63,697 nucleotides of DNA from Phycisphaerales bacterium (GTDB lineage: Bacteria > Planctomycetota > Phycisphaerae > UBA1845 > Fen-1342), in NCBI GenBank assembly GCA_022839625.1, contig JALHJL010000021.1:1-63697 (forward strand), read 5' to 3'. The stretch's first letter is position 1; each line of letters opens with the position of its first letter. Positions 16,629-25,659 of the stretch are shown here, piece by piece. A program made the position numbers and the translations under genes. Under the pieces are notes generated by a model that ran no database searches, had not been told where the DNA came from, and saw nothing but the letters and a program-made list of their open reading frames with translations.

Positions 16629-17942
16629 ATGGACCTGCCGGAGTCGTCGAAGCCTGCCCTCCCGCCGCCGTACCAGCCCAAACCGTGGCTGCGCTGGAGC
16701 GCCGTCGCGCTGGCGGCCGCCGGCTGGTATCTGGCCTCGCACTTACTGCTCGTTTCCCTCGGCGGCGAGGCCGCCGGCCGTCTGACACAAGCCCTTTGCG
16801 GAGGCGACGACGACAGTTGCACCGCGGTGTTGACGTCGCCACAGGCATATCTTCGCCTTGGTCCGAACCTTGAGGCGCCGAAGATTCCGGTGTCGGCGTT
16901 GGGTATGGGCTATTTCGCGCTGCTCGCCCTGTGGTACCTGTTTGTCGGCCCGCCCAGCCACCCCCGCCGCGCCTGGCACCTCCTGCCCGGTCTCGTCGTG
17001 CTGTTCGGTGCCTGGCAATCGCTGGCCTACCTTGCCATCATGAAATACGAGCTGGGCCGGTGGTGCGCAGGTTGCATCGCGGTCCACGCCATCAACGGCG
17101 CGCTCGTCGTCGTGACGATCGTGGCGTATCCCTGGCGCCGCCCGACCCCGCCGCCGGTGCCGCATCCAGCTACCCGGCTGGCATTGGCCGCGGCCGTCGC
17201 CGGCCTGTTCGCGCTTACCGCTCACCCGCTCGTCGCGTACACCGCAACCCTGCTGAGCGTTCTTCGCGACCGGACCGCCACCTACGCCGCCGTACTCAAC
17301 GACCCCGAATACATCCTTTGGGACTTCCACCGCCAGCCGGCCGCACTGATTCCGCCGTACGAGGACGAGGTCTACGCCGGTTCGCCCGCGGCACCGAACA
17401 CGGTCGTCGTCTTCGGCGATTTCCAGTGCACCGCGTGCCGGCAGGCACACGAGACGTTCCTGAAGGTGGCGGCCCGCTACCCGGACGATGTGCGGTTCAT
17501 ATTCCGGCACTATCCGCAGGACCCCGAGTGCAACTCCAATCCGCGGTTCCGCGGCGGCGGGCACCCCGTGGCTTGCCGGGCCGCGCGGGCCGCCGAGGCC
17601 GCTTGCGTGGTCGGCGGACGTGACGCCTACCTTGCGATGCGCAAGAAGCTCTGGGACAACCAGAACTCGCTGCCGTCGCGTCCGTACGCCGCTCAGAGCG
17701 CGAAGGAGCGCGCCCTGTTCGAAGAGTGGGCCGCGGAGATCGGACTGGACCGCCCGACGTTCGCCGCCGCGATGGACTCGCCCGCCGTCGCCGCCCGCAT
17801 CCAGGCCGACCTTGAGTTGGCGGGTCGGCTCGGGCTCCAGGCGATGCCGGTGGTGTACGTCAATGGCAAGCGGCTGCGCAACTGGAGCAAGTTGGAGACC
17901 TGGGACGCGATCCTCTCGGCCCCCGCAGGTGCCGCCCCCTGA
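16629..17942 (+). CDS. Vitamin K epoxide reductase (VKOR) domain fused to a DsbA-like thioredoxin domain
   Basis: A membrane protein of 437 residues that makes protein disulfides. The VKOR part has loop cysteines Cys57 and Cys64, a conserved Ser89 in VSALGMGYFALL, and the quinone-proximal CxxC (Cys146, Cys149 in RWCAGCIAVHAING) among four or five membrane helices. After another membrane helix a DsbA-like domain starts near residue 255, with active-site Cys267 and Cys270 in GDFQCTACRQAH and the cis-Pro region LQAMPVVYVNGKR. In this architecture VKOR passes electrons from the fused DsbA to quinone, replacing DsbB. The ATG at 16629 is used; 16587 is possible. Confidence 0.9.
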   Translation: MDLPESSKPALPPPYQPKPWLRWSAVALAAAGWYLASHLLLVSLGGEAAGRLTQALCGGDDDSCTAVLTSPQAYLRLGPNLEAPKIPVSALGMGYFALLALWYLFVGPPSHPRRAWHLLPGLVVLFGAWQSLAYLAIMKYELGRWCAGCIAVHAINGALVVVTIVAYPWRRPTPPPVPHPATRLALAAAVAGLFALTAHPLVAYTATLLSVLRDRTATYAAVLNDPEYILWDFHRQPAALIPPYEDEVYAGSPAAPNTVVVFGDFQCTACRQAHETFLKVAARYPDDVRFIFRHYPQDPECNSNPRFRGGGHPVACRAARAAEAACVVGGRDAYLAMRKKLWDNQNSLPSRPYAAQSAKERALFEEWAAEIGLDRPTFAAAMDSPAVAARIQADLELAGRLGLQAMPVVYVNGKRLRNWSKLETWDAILSAPAGAAP

Positions 17943-18008
17943 ATTAGGGACAGCCACCCATTTCCTGGTGCGACCGCCCGCAGTAATTAGGGACAGCCAC
18001 CCATTTCC
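17942..18008. repeat. Two direct copies of a 24-bp interspersed repeat
   Basis: AATTAGGGACAGCCACCC plus ATTTCC occurs at 17942-17965 and again at 17985-18008, identical. A related palindromic form lies inside imuB at 61047-61101. This looks like a REP-type interspersed family. The first copy starts at the stop codon of the VKOR-DsbA gene. Confidence 0.8.
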
Positions 18009-18345
18009 GAGTGCGGCCGGCGGGCAGCGTTTCCGCGAACACCTGGCTGGCGGTCGGTGCCGACTGCCGATTGACGTGTCCCTGCTCGCGCCGGCGAGCG
18101 AGCAGCCCTTGACACGGCGTCCCGAGCGAAGCTCAGCAATCGCGCCGCGATTCGGGCCGCTGTGCGGCCGACCTCCCGGCCGGCGGGCGATTGTCGTTGT
18201 GCGGCATCCCGGGCCAGCTCCTCTGAGCTCACAGGCCCAGTATGTGTACTATGATTGCACTGCCGGCCGGGAGAGCCGCGACGATCGTCACAGCGACAGA
18301 TGGAACCTCATGGTGCAGCAGCTTCCTTGGTGTCTTGCCACGGAC
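18009..18345. other. Intergenic, no gene seen
   Basis: No gene with motif or ribosome binding site is recognisable. It sits between a repeat pair and a transposase remnant and is probably scar DNA of the mobile region. Confidence 0.4.
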
Positions 18346-18675
18346 TTAAGCGGAAACTTTGGAAACGGTTTTGTTGGGGGGTTGAGCCGCCTGTTGCTGG
18401 TCCTGTTTGTTTAGCCAGCCGACCCACCGGGACCATGACGGCGGGTTGACCGCGTAGCCTTTCACGTACACTTCGCAGGGAGTCAGAATCCCGGCCGGCG
18501 CTGCCGCCGGGTCCGCCGCCACCAGCGCCCAGTGCGGTCGCGCCCCGTTGTACCGCTCGTGATAGGCGGCCAGCTTCACCCGCGCGTCGGCCGGGTCGTC
18601 GTACAGGTGCCGGTACACCTCCTCGTACTTCAGTGTCTCGTGGAGCCGTTCCAGCGGCCCGTGCTGCGTTGGCAG
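18346..18675 (-). pseudogene. 3' fragment of an integrase-core (DDE) transposase
   Basis: About 110 C-terminal residues are left: GPLERLHETLKYEEVYRHLY, then YHERYNGARPHWALVAADP, the end of an rve-type DDE domain with its usual YNxxRPHxAL motif. The catalytic Asp residues are missing because the gene is cut at about 18675, where sequence on the other strand changes to a tyrosine recombinase. Family assignment (IS3 or IS481-like) is tentative. Confidence 0.7.
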
Positions 18676-19221
18676 GGCATGATCGCGCTGGCCTATTGCT
18701 GCGGCCTGCGTCTGGGCGAGGTTCTGAACCTCACCTGGCGAGACGTTGACTTCGCGGAAGGACGGCTCCGCGTGGTCGCCAAGCGTGGCGAGGCGGACAT
18801 GCTCGACTGGTCGCCGAAGGACAAGGACAGGCGGATCCTGCCCGTGCCGGCACCGGCGAGCAATCTGCTGACAAGATTGCAGTTGGACCCGTCGGCCGGC
18901 GAGGTGTACTTGTTCGTGCTCGGCAAGGGGCCGAACGCCGGTCAGCGGATCGGGCGGAACAACGTCTGGCGCGACTTCGATGCGATCCGCCGCCAGGCGG
19001 GGCTGCCGAAGTGCAGCATGCACGATCTCCGCCGGAGCTTCTGCACGAACCTGTCCCGCGCGATCCCGATGCACGTGGTTCAGGAGCTCGCCGGGCACAG
19101 CGACATCCGCACGACGCGGCGTTTCTACGTGCAGGTGGAGCCGGAATTGATGCAGTGCGCCTGCCGGGTGCTGGAAACGGAGCTCGACGAGGCAACGGAG
19201 ACTGAAAATGGGTCGGAGTGA
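18672..19221 (+). pseudogene. 5'-truncated tyrosine recombinase
   Basis: The catalytic domain survives: the first Arg in CGLRLGEVLNLTWRDVDF, HDLRRSF with the His and second Arg, LAGHSDIRTT with the third His/Trp position, and the tyrosine in RRFYVQVE. The whole N-terminal DNA-binding half is missing; upstream of about 18672 the frame reads the antisense of the transposase remnant. It lies beside the tRNA-Gly fragment, where a tyrosine integrase of a tRNA-targeting element would be expected. Without an N-terminus it should be inactive. Confidence 0.75.
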
Positions 19222-19273
19222 CCGACTTTTGACCAACTCCGGAGGCTGACATTCGTTTGGGGCCCTTCCCAGC

Positions 19274-19304
19274 AAAAAGGCCCGGGCTCATAAGCCCGGG
19301 CCTT
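19274..19304 (-). terminator. Intrinsic terminator of the tRNA-Gly gene
   Basis: Read on the minus strand, a perfect 12-bp stem (AGGCCCGGGCT type, four-base loop) is followed by TTTTT. It stands 20 bases beyond the tRNA-Gly 3' end, on the strand that the tRNA would be read from. Confidence 0.88.
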
Positions 19305-19323
19305 GCAGGCACTTCCATTCAAA

Positions 19324-19365
19324 AGCGGGCGATGGGATTCGAACCCACGACGTCCAGCTTGGGAA
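19324..19365 (-). tRNA. 3' half of tRNA-Gly(CCC), disrupted; likely attachment site
   Basis: The minus strand reads TTCCCAA (anticodon loop, anticodon CCC), GCTGG, a short variable loop, then GTGGGTTCGAATCCCAT (T arm) and CGCCCGCT (acceptor 3' strand with the U73 usual for bacterial tRNA-Gly). CCA is not encoded. The DNA before the anticodon loop does not pair with GCTGG and holds no D arm, so the gene is cut in the anticodon loop. This is where integrative elements often recombine; the 5' half was not found in the window. The intact terminator downstream shows that this is the original side of the gene. Confidence 0.85.
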
Positions 19366-19432
19366 TCAATCCGGGGCGTGCGTAAGCGGCGAGCAAACAA
19401 GCACTTACGGCAACGCAACGGACACCCCCGCC

Positions 19433-19580
19433 TATTCCCCCGACAGTTGCGGCGCGACGGCGTTTGACGACGCCGAATTGCGATCCGTGGTGGCCGCGTG
19501 GCCCGCTCTGCCCGAGCCGATTCGGCGGGCGATAATGGCGCTCGTGGGCACTGTCACCAGCAACACCACAAGCAGACTTT
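19433..19580 (+). pseudogene. Short remnant of a planctomycete-type protein tail
   Basis: The plus strand encodes FDDAELRSVVAAWPALPEP followed by IRRAIMALV, a pattern I know from C-terminal tails of mobile-element proteins in planctomycetes. It is antisense to the end of the serine recombinase frame and lies between that gene and the tRNA fragment, so it marks another junction. Low confidence. Confidence 0.4.
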
Positions 19581-21386
19581 CCTTCGAGCCACATCGTGGC
19601 GTCGGCGAAGGAGGGCAGCGCGATTTCCAGCTCGATGTCCCGCGTTTCCAGGTCAACGACGAGCCGCCCGATGACAACCTTGAGATGTGCGGCGAGCGTC
19701 GGGGGCGGCGCCGTCCCGAGCGACTCCGCGAGGTCTTTGATCGCGGCGACGACCGCGTCCACCCTTTCCGCCATGACCACGTCGGTCAACGCCGTCGCAG
19801 GTCGGCAGCGGGCGATGCGGTCATTGACCGTCCGAAGCTGGGCGCGCAACTCCGCGATCTTCCGCTCGGCCAAGTCCTTCATTTCCATATCAAAGTGATC
19901 CATGAAGAATTCGAGCCACCGGCGGATGGCGTCCCGCTCGGCCGTCAGCTCCGCCAACGGGCAGTGTCGGTCGTCGCCGTCTTCAACAGCGACCTGACCT
20001 GCCGCTCAATCCGACTGCGGAGGTCGGGTATTTCCAGAAGCGTCCGTCGGACAATTTCTATCACCGCATGCTCGATCGGCTCGGCTGGAATCATACGGCG
20101 GAGAATCCGGTCGCCGTCCGGGTAGGCATAGGCGCGGGGCACACGGTAGTAACGGGTGGGGACGCCGCTTTTGCCTGTGGTCGTGCCCGTCATGGGCTCG
20201 TCGCCTTGTTTCGACCGCAAGATGCCCTTCAGGAAGAAGCTGGTGTTGCAGTGCCGGTCGCGGTTCGGCTTGCGGCGTTCACCGTTGGCCTGTGCGTCCA
20301 GGTGGGCCTGCTGTTTGGCCGCGGCCAGCTCCCGCAACTCGGCGGGCAAAAACTCGGCCAGATGGGGTGTTCCTGGAAATGCCAGTCCGCGCGCGGCCGC
20401 ACGCGGAGGGCTGGCCGACGCCGGGCGTACATTTCCCGCTTGTCGTGCTCGACTTCTACGGGCCGGTCGGGGCCACGCATGTGGTAGATCCCGCATGTTT
20501 CCCGGCTTGCGATGCCACGGCCCAGGTAGATCGGGTTGCGCAGGATGCCACGGACGGCGTTCGTGCTCCAACGTCCACCCTGGGGCGACGACACGCCCGC
20601 GATGTTCAGTTCTTCCGCGATGCAATGTGTGCCCCGGCGGTCCACGAGATGCCGACGGTAAATCTGCCGAACCACGGCTACGCAGTTGCCGCCGCCAGGA
20701 ACGAGCACAATCCGCTCGTGTTTCTGCTTGATGTAGTGGTCTCGCATGCCGCGCCGGGCGTTCAAGCCGAACGTCGCCAAGACAGTCTTCCCGTCGGGCG
20801 TGAGCTTCTGTTGCGTTCCGTCAGGCATGTTGCGGATGACGTGTTGCGGGGTGCCGTCCGCACCAACGTAGAGCCGGTCGATACCGTAAGGCGGTCTGCG
20901 GCAGGAGGGGGAGCGGCCGTCCAGGATGGACGCCCCGCCGCCCCGCGTCGCCGCGAAGGAAATCGCTCGGGCGTGGTGCTGGTCGGCGTACGCGTAGACG
21001 CGCTTGACCAAGTCGCCAACTTTGCCCGTGGGGATCGCGTTGGATGCGTAAACAACTTCGACCCCGACGGCGTTCAACTCGGATTCGAGCCGCTGGGCGT
21101 GCTGGGTCCCCGCCCGCGTGAAGCGGCTCGTGTCCTGGACGAGCAGGATGTCGAAATCGTCGTTGGCCTGCTTGCGGGTGATGAGTTGCTGGATGTCGCC
21201 GCGGTTGCCCGGCAGCGACCCCGATACCCCTTCCAGGGCGACGTAATCCACCGCGACGAGCCCGTGTTCACGGGCATAGGCGTCCAGCAGCCGACGCTGA
21301 TCGTCGATGCTTGTGTCGGCCTGCCCGATCGTGCTGCACCGCAGCAATCCGACGAACCGTTTTCCTTGTAGGTCTTTCTCCTTCAT
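19570..21386 (-). pseudogene. Large serine recombinase, broken by two frameshifts
   Basis: The N-terminal resolvase domain starts at the ATG at 21386: FVGLLRCSTIGQADTSIDDQ with the nucleophile Ser18, then LLVQDTSRFTRAGT. A recombinase domain follows (IYRRHLVDRRGTHCIAEELN, GRWSTNAVRGILRNPIYLG). Near 20385 the coding frame changes (LAFPGTPHLAEFLPAELREL continues in another frame) and near 19950 it changes again into the coiled-coil C-terminus (ERKIAELRAQLRTVNDRIAR). All three parts are in order on one strand and together give a protein of normal length, so either the gene has decayed recently or the frameshifts are sequence errors. It overlaps the small upstream gene by ATGA. Confidence 0.8.
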
Positions 21387-21646
21387 GACACACTCGTGGC
21401 CCTGGCAAGCTCACGGCGAACCATCTCGGCGAGGAAGAGATCCAGGGTGCATTCGTAGCGACGCCGCTCTTCCGGCGTCTGCGGTCGTGTTGTGACCGTC
21501 AACCTGATGGACCGTCCGCGGGCTTGTGGCTGCGGCTGCTCGATCCGCGAGCGTGTTTCGACTTCCCCGACGGCGATCTGGGGCTGACATTTCAACGTTC
21601 GCCGTTTCGCGTCTGGTTTCCTGCCTGATTTTCGAGGGTCGATCAT
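21383..21646 (-). CDS. Small charged protein coupled to the serine recombinase
   Basis: A protein of 87 residues, Arg and Glu rich, ending YECTLDLFLAEMVRRELARA, probably helical. Its stop overlaps the recombinase start by ATGA, so the two are translationally coupled. I do not recognise the family. It may be an accessory factor of the mobile element, or a regulator. Confidence 0.55.
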   Translation of the reverse strand: MIDPRKSGRKPDAKRRTLKCQPQIAVGEVETRSRIEQPQPQARGRSIRLTVTTRPQTPEERRRYECTLDLFLAEMVRRELARATSVS

Positions 21647-22207
21647 TGCCTGTGCGACCTCCTTAACCTATACAGGGGCCGTGTAGCGGCGCGCCGCGCC
21701 GCTCGTCGCGGAGCGAGGCTGATTTCGGCCGGTTGTCGGCATTCCCGCTCGTGTCCCATAGGTGTCCCAGAAATCCGGGATGCTCGTGTGGCGTCGCGGG
21801 AAGCAGAACGCCATAGTTTTGGCGACAAAACCCGAGTTTTCGCCGAGTTTCTTCGTGGTTTTTCGATTGAAACGTGTGCATCAGCAACGACCTTGCCGGT
21901 AATCCCCCCCTCTCCGTCTATCCTCTGGTCAGCGGCCGCGCGTCCTCGCCTCACGTGCGGCCCCGCGCTCGTTGCCGATCGCCGCGATGACGGCAGCGTC
22001 CGACCTCGAAACGCAACTGTCCGCGCCGACGAGCAGCGCGAAGACGGGCAGTCCGGCGAGCCAGTTCTCACGCACGCCGCGGCAACGCGACGGGCCGCGA
22101 CCAGTCCACGGTCCGGCACACCTCGGCAACTTCTCGGTTGACTACCGCGCCCGGCCCTCCTAAGAATTCTCCTGGGCCGAGAATTTCAACCTCACGGAGA
22201 GAACACT
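21647..22207. other. Intergenic, probable far side of the mobile region
   Basis: The stretch is less GC-rich than its surroundings between about 21730 and 21900 (runs such as TTTTGGCGACAAAACC). No gene is convincing. I looked for the 5' half of the tRNA-Gly or a repeat of its 3' half as the second attachment site and did not find it. Confidence 0.45.
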
Positions 22208-23923
22208 ATGAACGTGAGAAGGCGCACTCTTCGCCGCGCGGCAGCACTTGGAGCGGCGTGCTGGATCGGGTTGCTCTGCGGCTGCGCAAGCAGCGGACGC
22301 GGCGGCGGGCCGGCGGCTGCGCCGGCCCCGCGCTTCGACGGCCTGGGCACGCACACGCGCGCCGTCTCGACGGCGTCGCCGGACGCCCAGGCGTACTTCG
22401 ACCAGGGGCTGGTGTGGGCCTACGCGTTCAACCACGACGAGGCGATCCGGTCGTTTCATACGGCCGCGCTGCACGATCCCGGCCTGGCGATGGCATGGTG
22501 GGGCGTGGCGCTGTGCAATGGGCCACACATCAACTTCCCGGCGATGGACCCGGCACGGTCGCGCGCCGCGTGGGACGCGCTGATAAAAGCGCAGGCACGC
22601 GCCGCCACCGCCAGCCAGGTCGAACGGGACCTGATTGGCGCGCTGGCGGCACGCTACGCCAGTCCGCCGCCGGCCGACCGGCGCCCGCTGGACGAGGCGT
22701 ATGCGGCGGCCATGAAGCAGGTCTGGCAGCAGCATTCGGCGGACGCCGACGTGGGTACGCTTTATGCCGAAGCCCTGATGGACTTGCAGCCGTGGGACCT
22801 GTGGACAAAAGAGGGCCAGCCAAAGGGCAATACGCTCGAGATTCTGGCCGTGCTCGAACGCGTGCTGAAGCTTGATCCGAACCATCCTGGCGCGAATCAC
22901 CTGTACATTCACGCGGTCGAAGCGTCGCCGTACCCGGAGCGGGCCGAGGCGGCCGCCGATCGGCTGCGCACCGCCGTGCCGATTTCGGGCCACCTCGTGC
23001 ACATGCCGTCGCACATCGACGTGCAGCGCGGCCGCTGGTCGCAGGCGGCGGACCAGAACGTGCAGGCGACAGAGTCCGACCGGAGGTATCGCGAGATTTC
23101 GCCCCGGCAGGGCTTCTATCGCACGTACATGGCGCACAACCACCACTTCCTCGCGTTCGCGTCGATGATGGAAGGGCGGAGCGCCGCCGCGGAGCAGGCG
23201 GCCCGCGAGATGGTGGCCGGCGTGCCGGACGAGTTCATCCGCGCGCACGGCCCCTGGATCGATCCGCTCATGTCGATCGTGCTCGATGCTCTCAAGCGCT
23301 TCGGCCGCTGGGACGACGTGCTGAACGAGCCGCGCCCGCCGCGGGAGCTGCCAATCACGACGGCCATGTGGCATTTCTCGCGCGGCGTGGCCTTCGCCGC
23401 CAAGGGCGACGTCCGCGCGGCGGAGCGCGCCCAGGCGGACTTCCGGAAGGCGGTGAAGGCCGTTCCGGCGGACGCGACCATGGCCATCAACCCGGCCCAC
23501 AAGGTGCTGGCGATCGCCGAGCACATGCTAGCCGGAGAAATCGCCTTCGCGCGCGGGGAGATCGACCGGGCGGTGGCGGAGCTGACGCAGGGCGTGGCGA
23601 TCGAGGACGACCTGCTGTACATGGAGCCGCCGGACTGGATCCAACCCGTGCGTCATACGCTGGGCGCGGTGCTGGTGAGCGCGGGGCGCTTCGACGAAGC
23701 GGAGCGCGTTTACCGTGAGGACCTGGAGATCTGGCCCGAGAACGGGTGGTCGCTGCACGGCCTGGCCCGTTGCCTCGAAGCGCGGGGCCAGGCCGCGGAC
23801 GCGGCGCGAGTCAGAGCGCGGTTTGCGGCGGCCTGGGGCCGGGCGGACGTGAAGATCGACTCGAGCTGCCTGTGCGTGCCGGGCGAACACCGCCGGGCGG
23901 ACGCGGCGACATCGGGGCCATGA
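22208..23923 (+). CDS. TPR-repeat lipoprotein
   Basis: A protein of 571 residues. The start MNVRRRTLRRAAALGA leads into a lipoprotein signal with LLCGCAS. The rest consists of helical repeats of TPR type (AYFDQGLVWAYAFNHDEAIR, VLERVLKLDPNHPGANHLYI, LVSAGRFDEAERVYREDLE). Conserved His/Cys positions such as AMAWWGVALCNGPHIN and HMPSHIDVQRG suggest a defined family of large exported TPR proteins. Function unknown; protein-protein scaffolding at the outer side of the membrane is likely. GGAG lies nine bases before the ATG. Confidence 0.85.
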   Translation: MNVRRRTLRRAAALGAACWIGLLCGCASSGRGGGPAAAPAPRFDGLGTHTRAVSTASPDAQAYFDQGLVWAYAFNHDEAIRSFHTAALHDPGLAMAWWGVALCNGPHINFPAMDPARSRAAWDALIKAQARAATASQVERDLIGALAARYASPPPADRRPLDEAYAAAMKQVWQQHSADADVGTLYAEALMDLQPWDLWTKEGQPKGNTLEILAVLERVLKLDPNHPGANHLYIHAVEASPYPERAEAAADRLRTAVPISGHLVHMPSHIDVQRGRWSQAADQNVQATESDRRYREISPRQGFYRTYMAHNHHFLAFASMMEGRSAAAEQAAREMVAGVPDEFIRAHGPWIDPLMSIVLDALKRFGRWDDVLNEPRPPRELPITTAMWHFSRGVAFAAKGDVRAAERAQADFRKAVKAVPADATMAINPAHKVLAIAEHMLAGEIAFARGEIDRAVAELTQGVAIEDDLLYMEPPDWIQPVRHTLGAVLVSAGRFDEAERVYREDLEIWPENGWSLHGLARCLEARGQAADAARVRARFAAAWGRADVKIDSSCLCVPGEHRRADAATSGP

Positions 23924-24040
23924 CCATCGTTTGATTCGGCCGGACCGCCGGCAGTCTCGCAGGAGCGTTGGCGTTCGGTCGGAAAGTGAGGCGGACGTCT
24001 CTGCCCGCCGGCGACCGCGGAGGGCCACGCCACCACCCCG

Positions 24041-24085
24041 ATGAACGGTGGCACAGGCGTGCTGCCGGTGAGCCCGCCGCCCACG
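24041..24085. repeat. Short GGTGGCACxGGCGT...GCCGGTG repeat
   Basis: A word of the type GGTGGCACAGGCGTGCTGCCGGTGA lies in the 269-bp gap before the next gene. A close relative is the hairpin at 10375-10400, and a diverged relative is in pheT near 5000-5050. It is an interspersed GC-rich palindrome family. Confidence 0.5.
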
Positions 24086-24192
24086 GTGCGGGATTCCTGC
24101 GAAGGCGCGGGGGGGGCCTGCGGCCGTGGGCGTTTGCGGCGCGTGTTCCCACGTCGTAGCATGGGGATGGCCCGTGTCCGGAGACGCAAAGC

Positions 24193-25590
24193 ATGGGAGA
24201 GATTCTGTTCCATGGGGCGGCCGAAGAAGTGACCGGCTCCATGCACATGATTCAGGTGGATGGCCAGTGGGTCGCGCTGGACTGTGGGCTGTACCAGGGC
24301 AAACGCGCGGAAGCCGAAGAGAAAAACCGCCAGTGGCCGGTACCGCCTGAGCAGATCGCGGCGGTCATCCTGTCGCACGCGCACATCGATCACTCCGGGC
24401 GCCTGCCGCTGCTGGTGAAGGATGGCTTTGAGGGTCCGGTCTACGCCACGCCGGCCACGCGGGACTTGTGCGCGGTCATGCTGCCCGATTCGGCGCACGT
24501 GCAGGAGGAAGACGTTTTCTACGTCAGCAAGCGGCGCATGCGCAAGGGACTGCCGCCGATCGAGCCGCTGTACGACTACGACGACGCGCTCGCGGCGGTC
24601 AATCAGATTCACAGCGTCCCCTACGGCCGCTTCTTCCCGGTGGCGGGCGGACTGCTGGCGTCTTTTCAAGAGGTCGGGCACATGTTGGGGTCGGCGGGCA
24701 TCCGCCTGGCGTTCGCCAAGCGCAACGGCGACACGCCCTCGCTGTTCTACAGCGGCGACGTGGGCCGCCTGGACCAGCCCATTCTCCGCGATCCCGCACC
24801 GCTGCCGGAGGATGAGACGATCCTGTGCGAGAGCACGTACGGCGGGCGGATCAACGAGCACGTCGAGGATGCCAAGGACGTGCTGCGGGACGTGGTGAAC
24901 CGGACGATCGGCCGCGGCGGGAAGGTAATCATCCCGTCGTTCGCCGTCGGCCGCACCCAGACGATGGTCTACTACCTGCACGAACAGATGGTCGCGGGCG
25001 CGATTCCGCGGATTCCCGTATACGTGGACAGCCCGTTGGCGGTGAACGCCACCGAGGTCTTCAAGCTGCACCCGGAGTGTTACGACGCCGAGGCGCGGGC
25101 GTTTCACCGCGTCACCGGCGACATCCTGGGAAGCGGCTGCTGCACCTACATTCGCCACGTGGAGGAGAGCAAGGCCCTGCACGGCCGCACGGACCCGTGC
25201 GTCATCATCTCCGCCAGCGGGATGTGCGAAGCCGGGCGCATCCGCCACCACATCAAGAACAACATCACGAACCCCCGGAACACGATCCTCTTCGCCGGCT
25301 ACCAGGCCAGGAACACGCTCGGCCGGCGGATCGCCGAGGGCGCCCAGACGATCACCCTGTTCCACGAGGAGTACGAGGTGCAGGCGGAGGTGGTCCAGGT
25401 CCACGGCTTCAGCGGACACGCTGACCAGACCGAGCTGCTGAGTTGGCTCGGGCCGCGCGCCCCCGGAGCGAAACGCCTGTTGTTGATCCACGGCGAGCCG
25501 GAGCAGTCCGCCGCGCTGGCCGGCAAAGCCGAGGAACTCGGCTTCCGGGAAATCGTCGTCGGCCGGCGTGGGCAGCAGTTGACCCTGTGA
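24193..25590 (+). CDS. MBL-fold, beta-CASP RNA nuclease-like protein
   Basis: A protein of 465 residues. The metallo-beta-lactamase motif HAHIDHSGRLP binds two zinc ions, GEILFHGAAEEVTGS opens the fold, and the beta-CASP insertion ends with ISASGMCEAGRIRHHIKNN and GFSGHADQTELLSWL. These are the marks of the CPSF/YSH1-like bacterial group, which cut or trim RNA. No KH domain is present, so it is the short bacterial type rather than the archaeal aCPSF1. It is followed after 69 bases by the ABC ATPase gene. Confidence 0.9.
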   Translation: MGEILFHGAAEEVTGSMHMIQVDGQWVALDCGLYQGKRAEAEEKNRQWPVPPEQIAAVILSHAHIDHSGRLPLLVKDGFEGPVYATPATRDLCAVMLPDSAHVQEEDVFYVSKRRMRKGLPPIEPLYDYDDALAAVNQIHSVPYGRFFPVAGGLLASFQEVGHMLGSAGIRLAFAKRNGDTPSLFYSGDVGRLDQPILRDPAPLPEDETILCESTYGGRINEHVEDAKDVLRDVVNRTIGRGGKVIIPSFAVGRTQTMVYYLHEQMVAGAIPRIPVYVDSPLAVNATEVFKLHPECYDAEARAFHRVTGDILGSGCCTYIRHVEESKALHGRTDPCVIISASGMCEAGRIRHHIKNNITNPRNTILFAGYQARNTLGRRIAEGAQTITLFHEEYEVQAEVVQVHGFSGHADQTELLSWLGPRAPGAKRLLLIHGEPEQSAALAGKAEELGFREIVVGRRGQQLTL

Positions 25591-25659
25591 GGGCCGCATC
25601 GATGGACTCTGGCCGGCGGGTGCAACAGCGGCGCCTGGCACCCCTGGGACGTTGGCATT

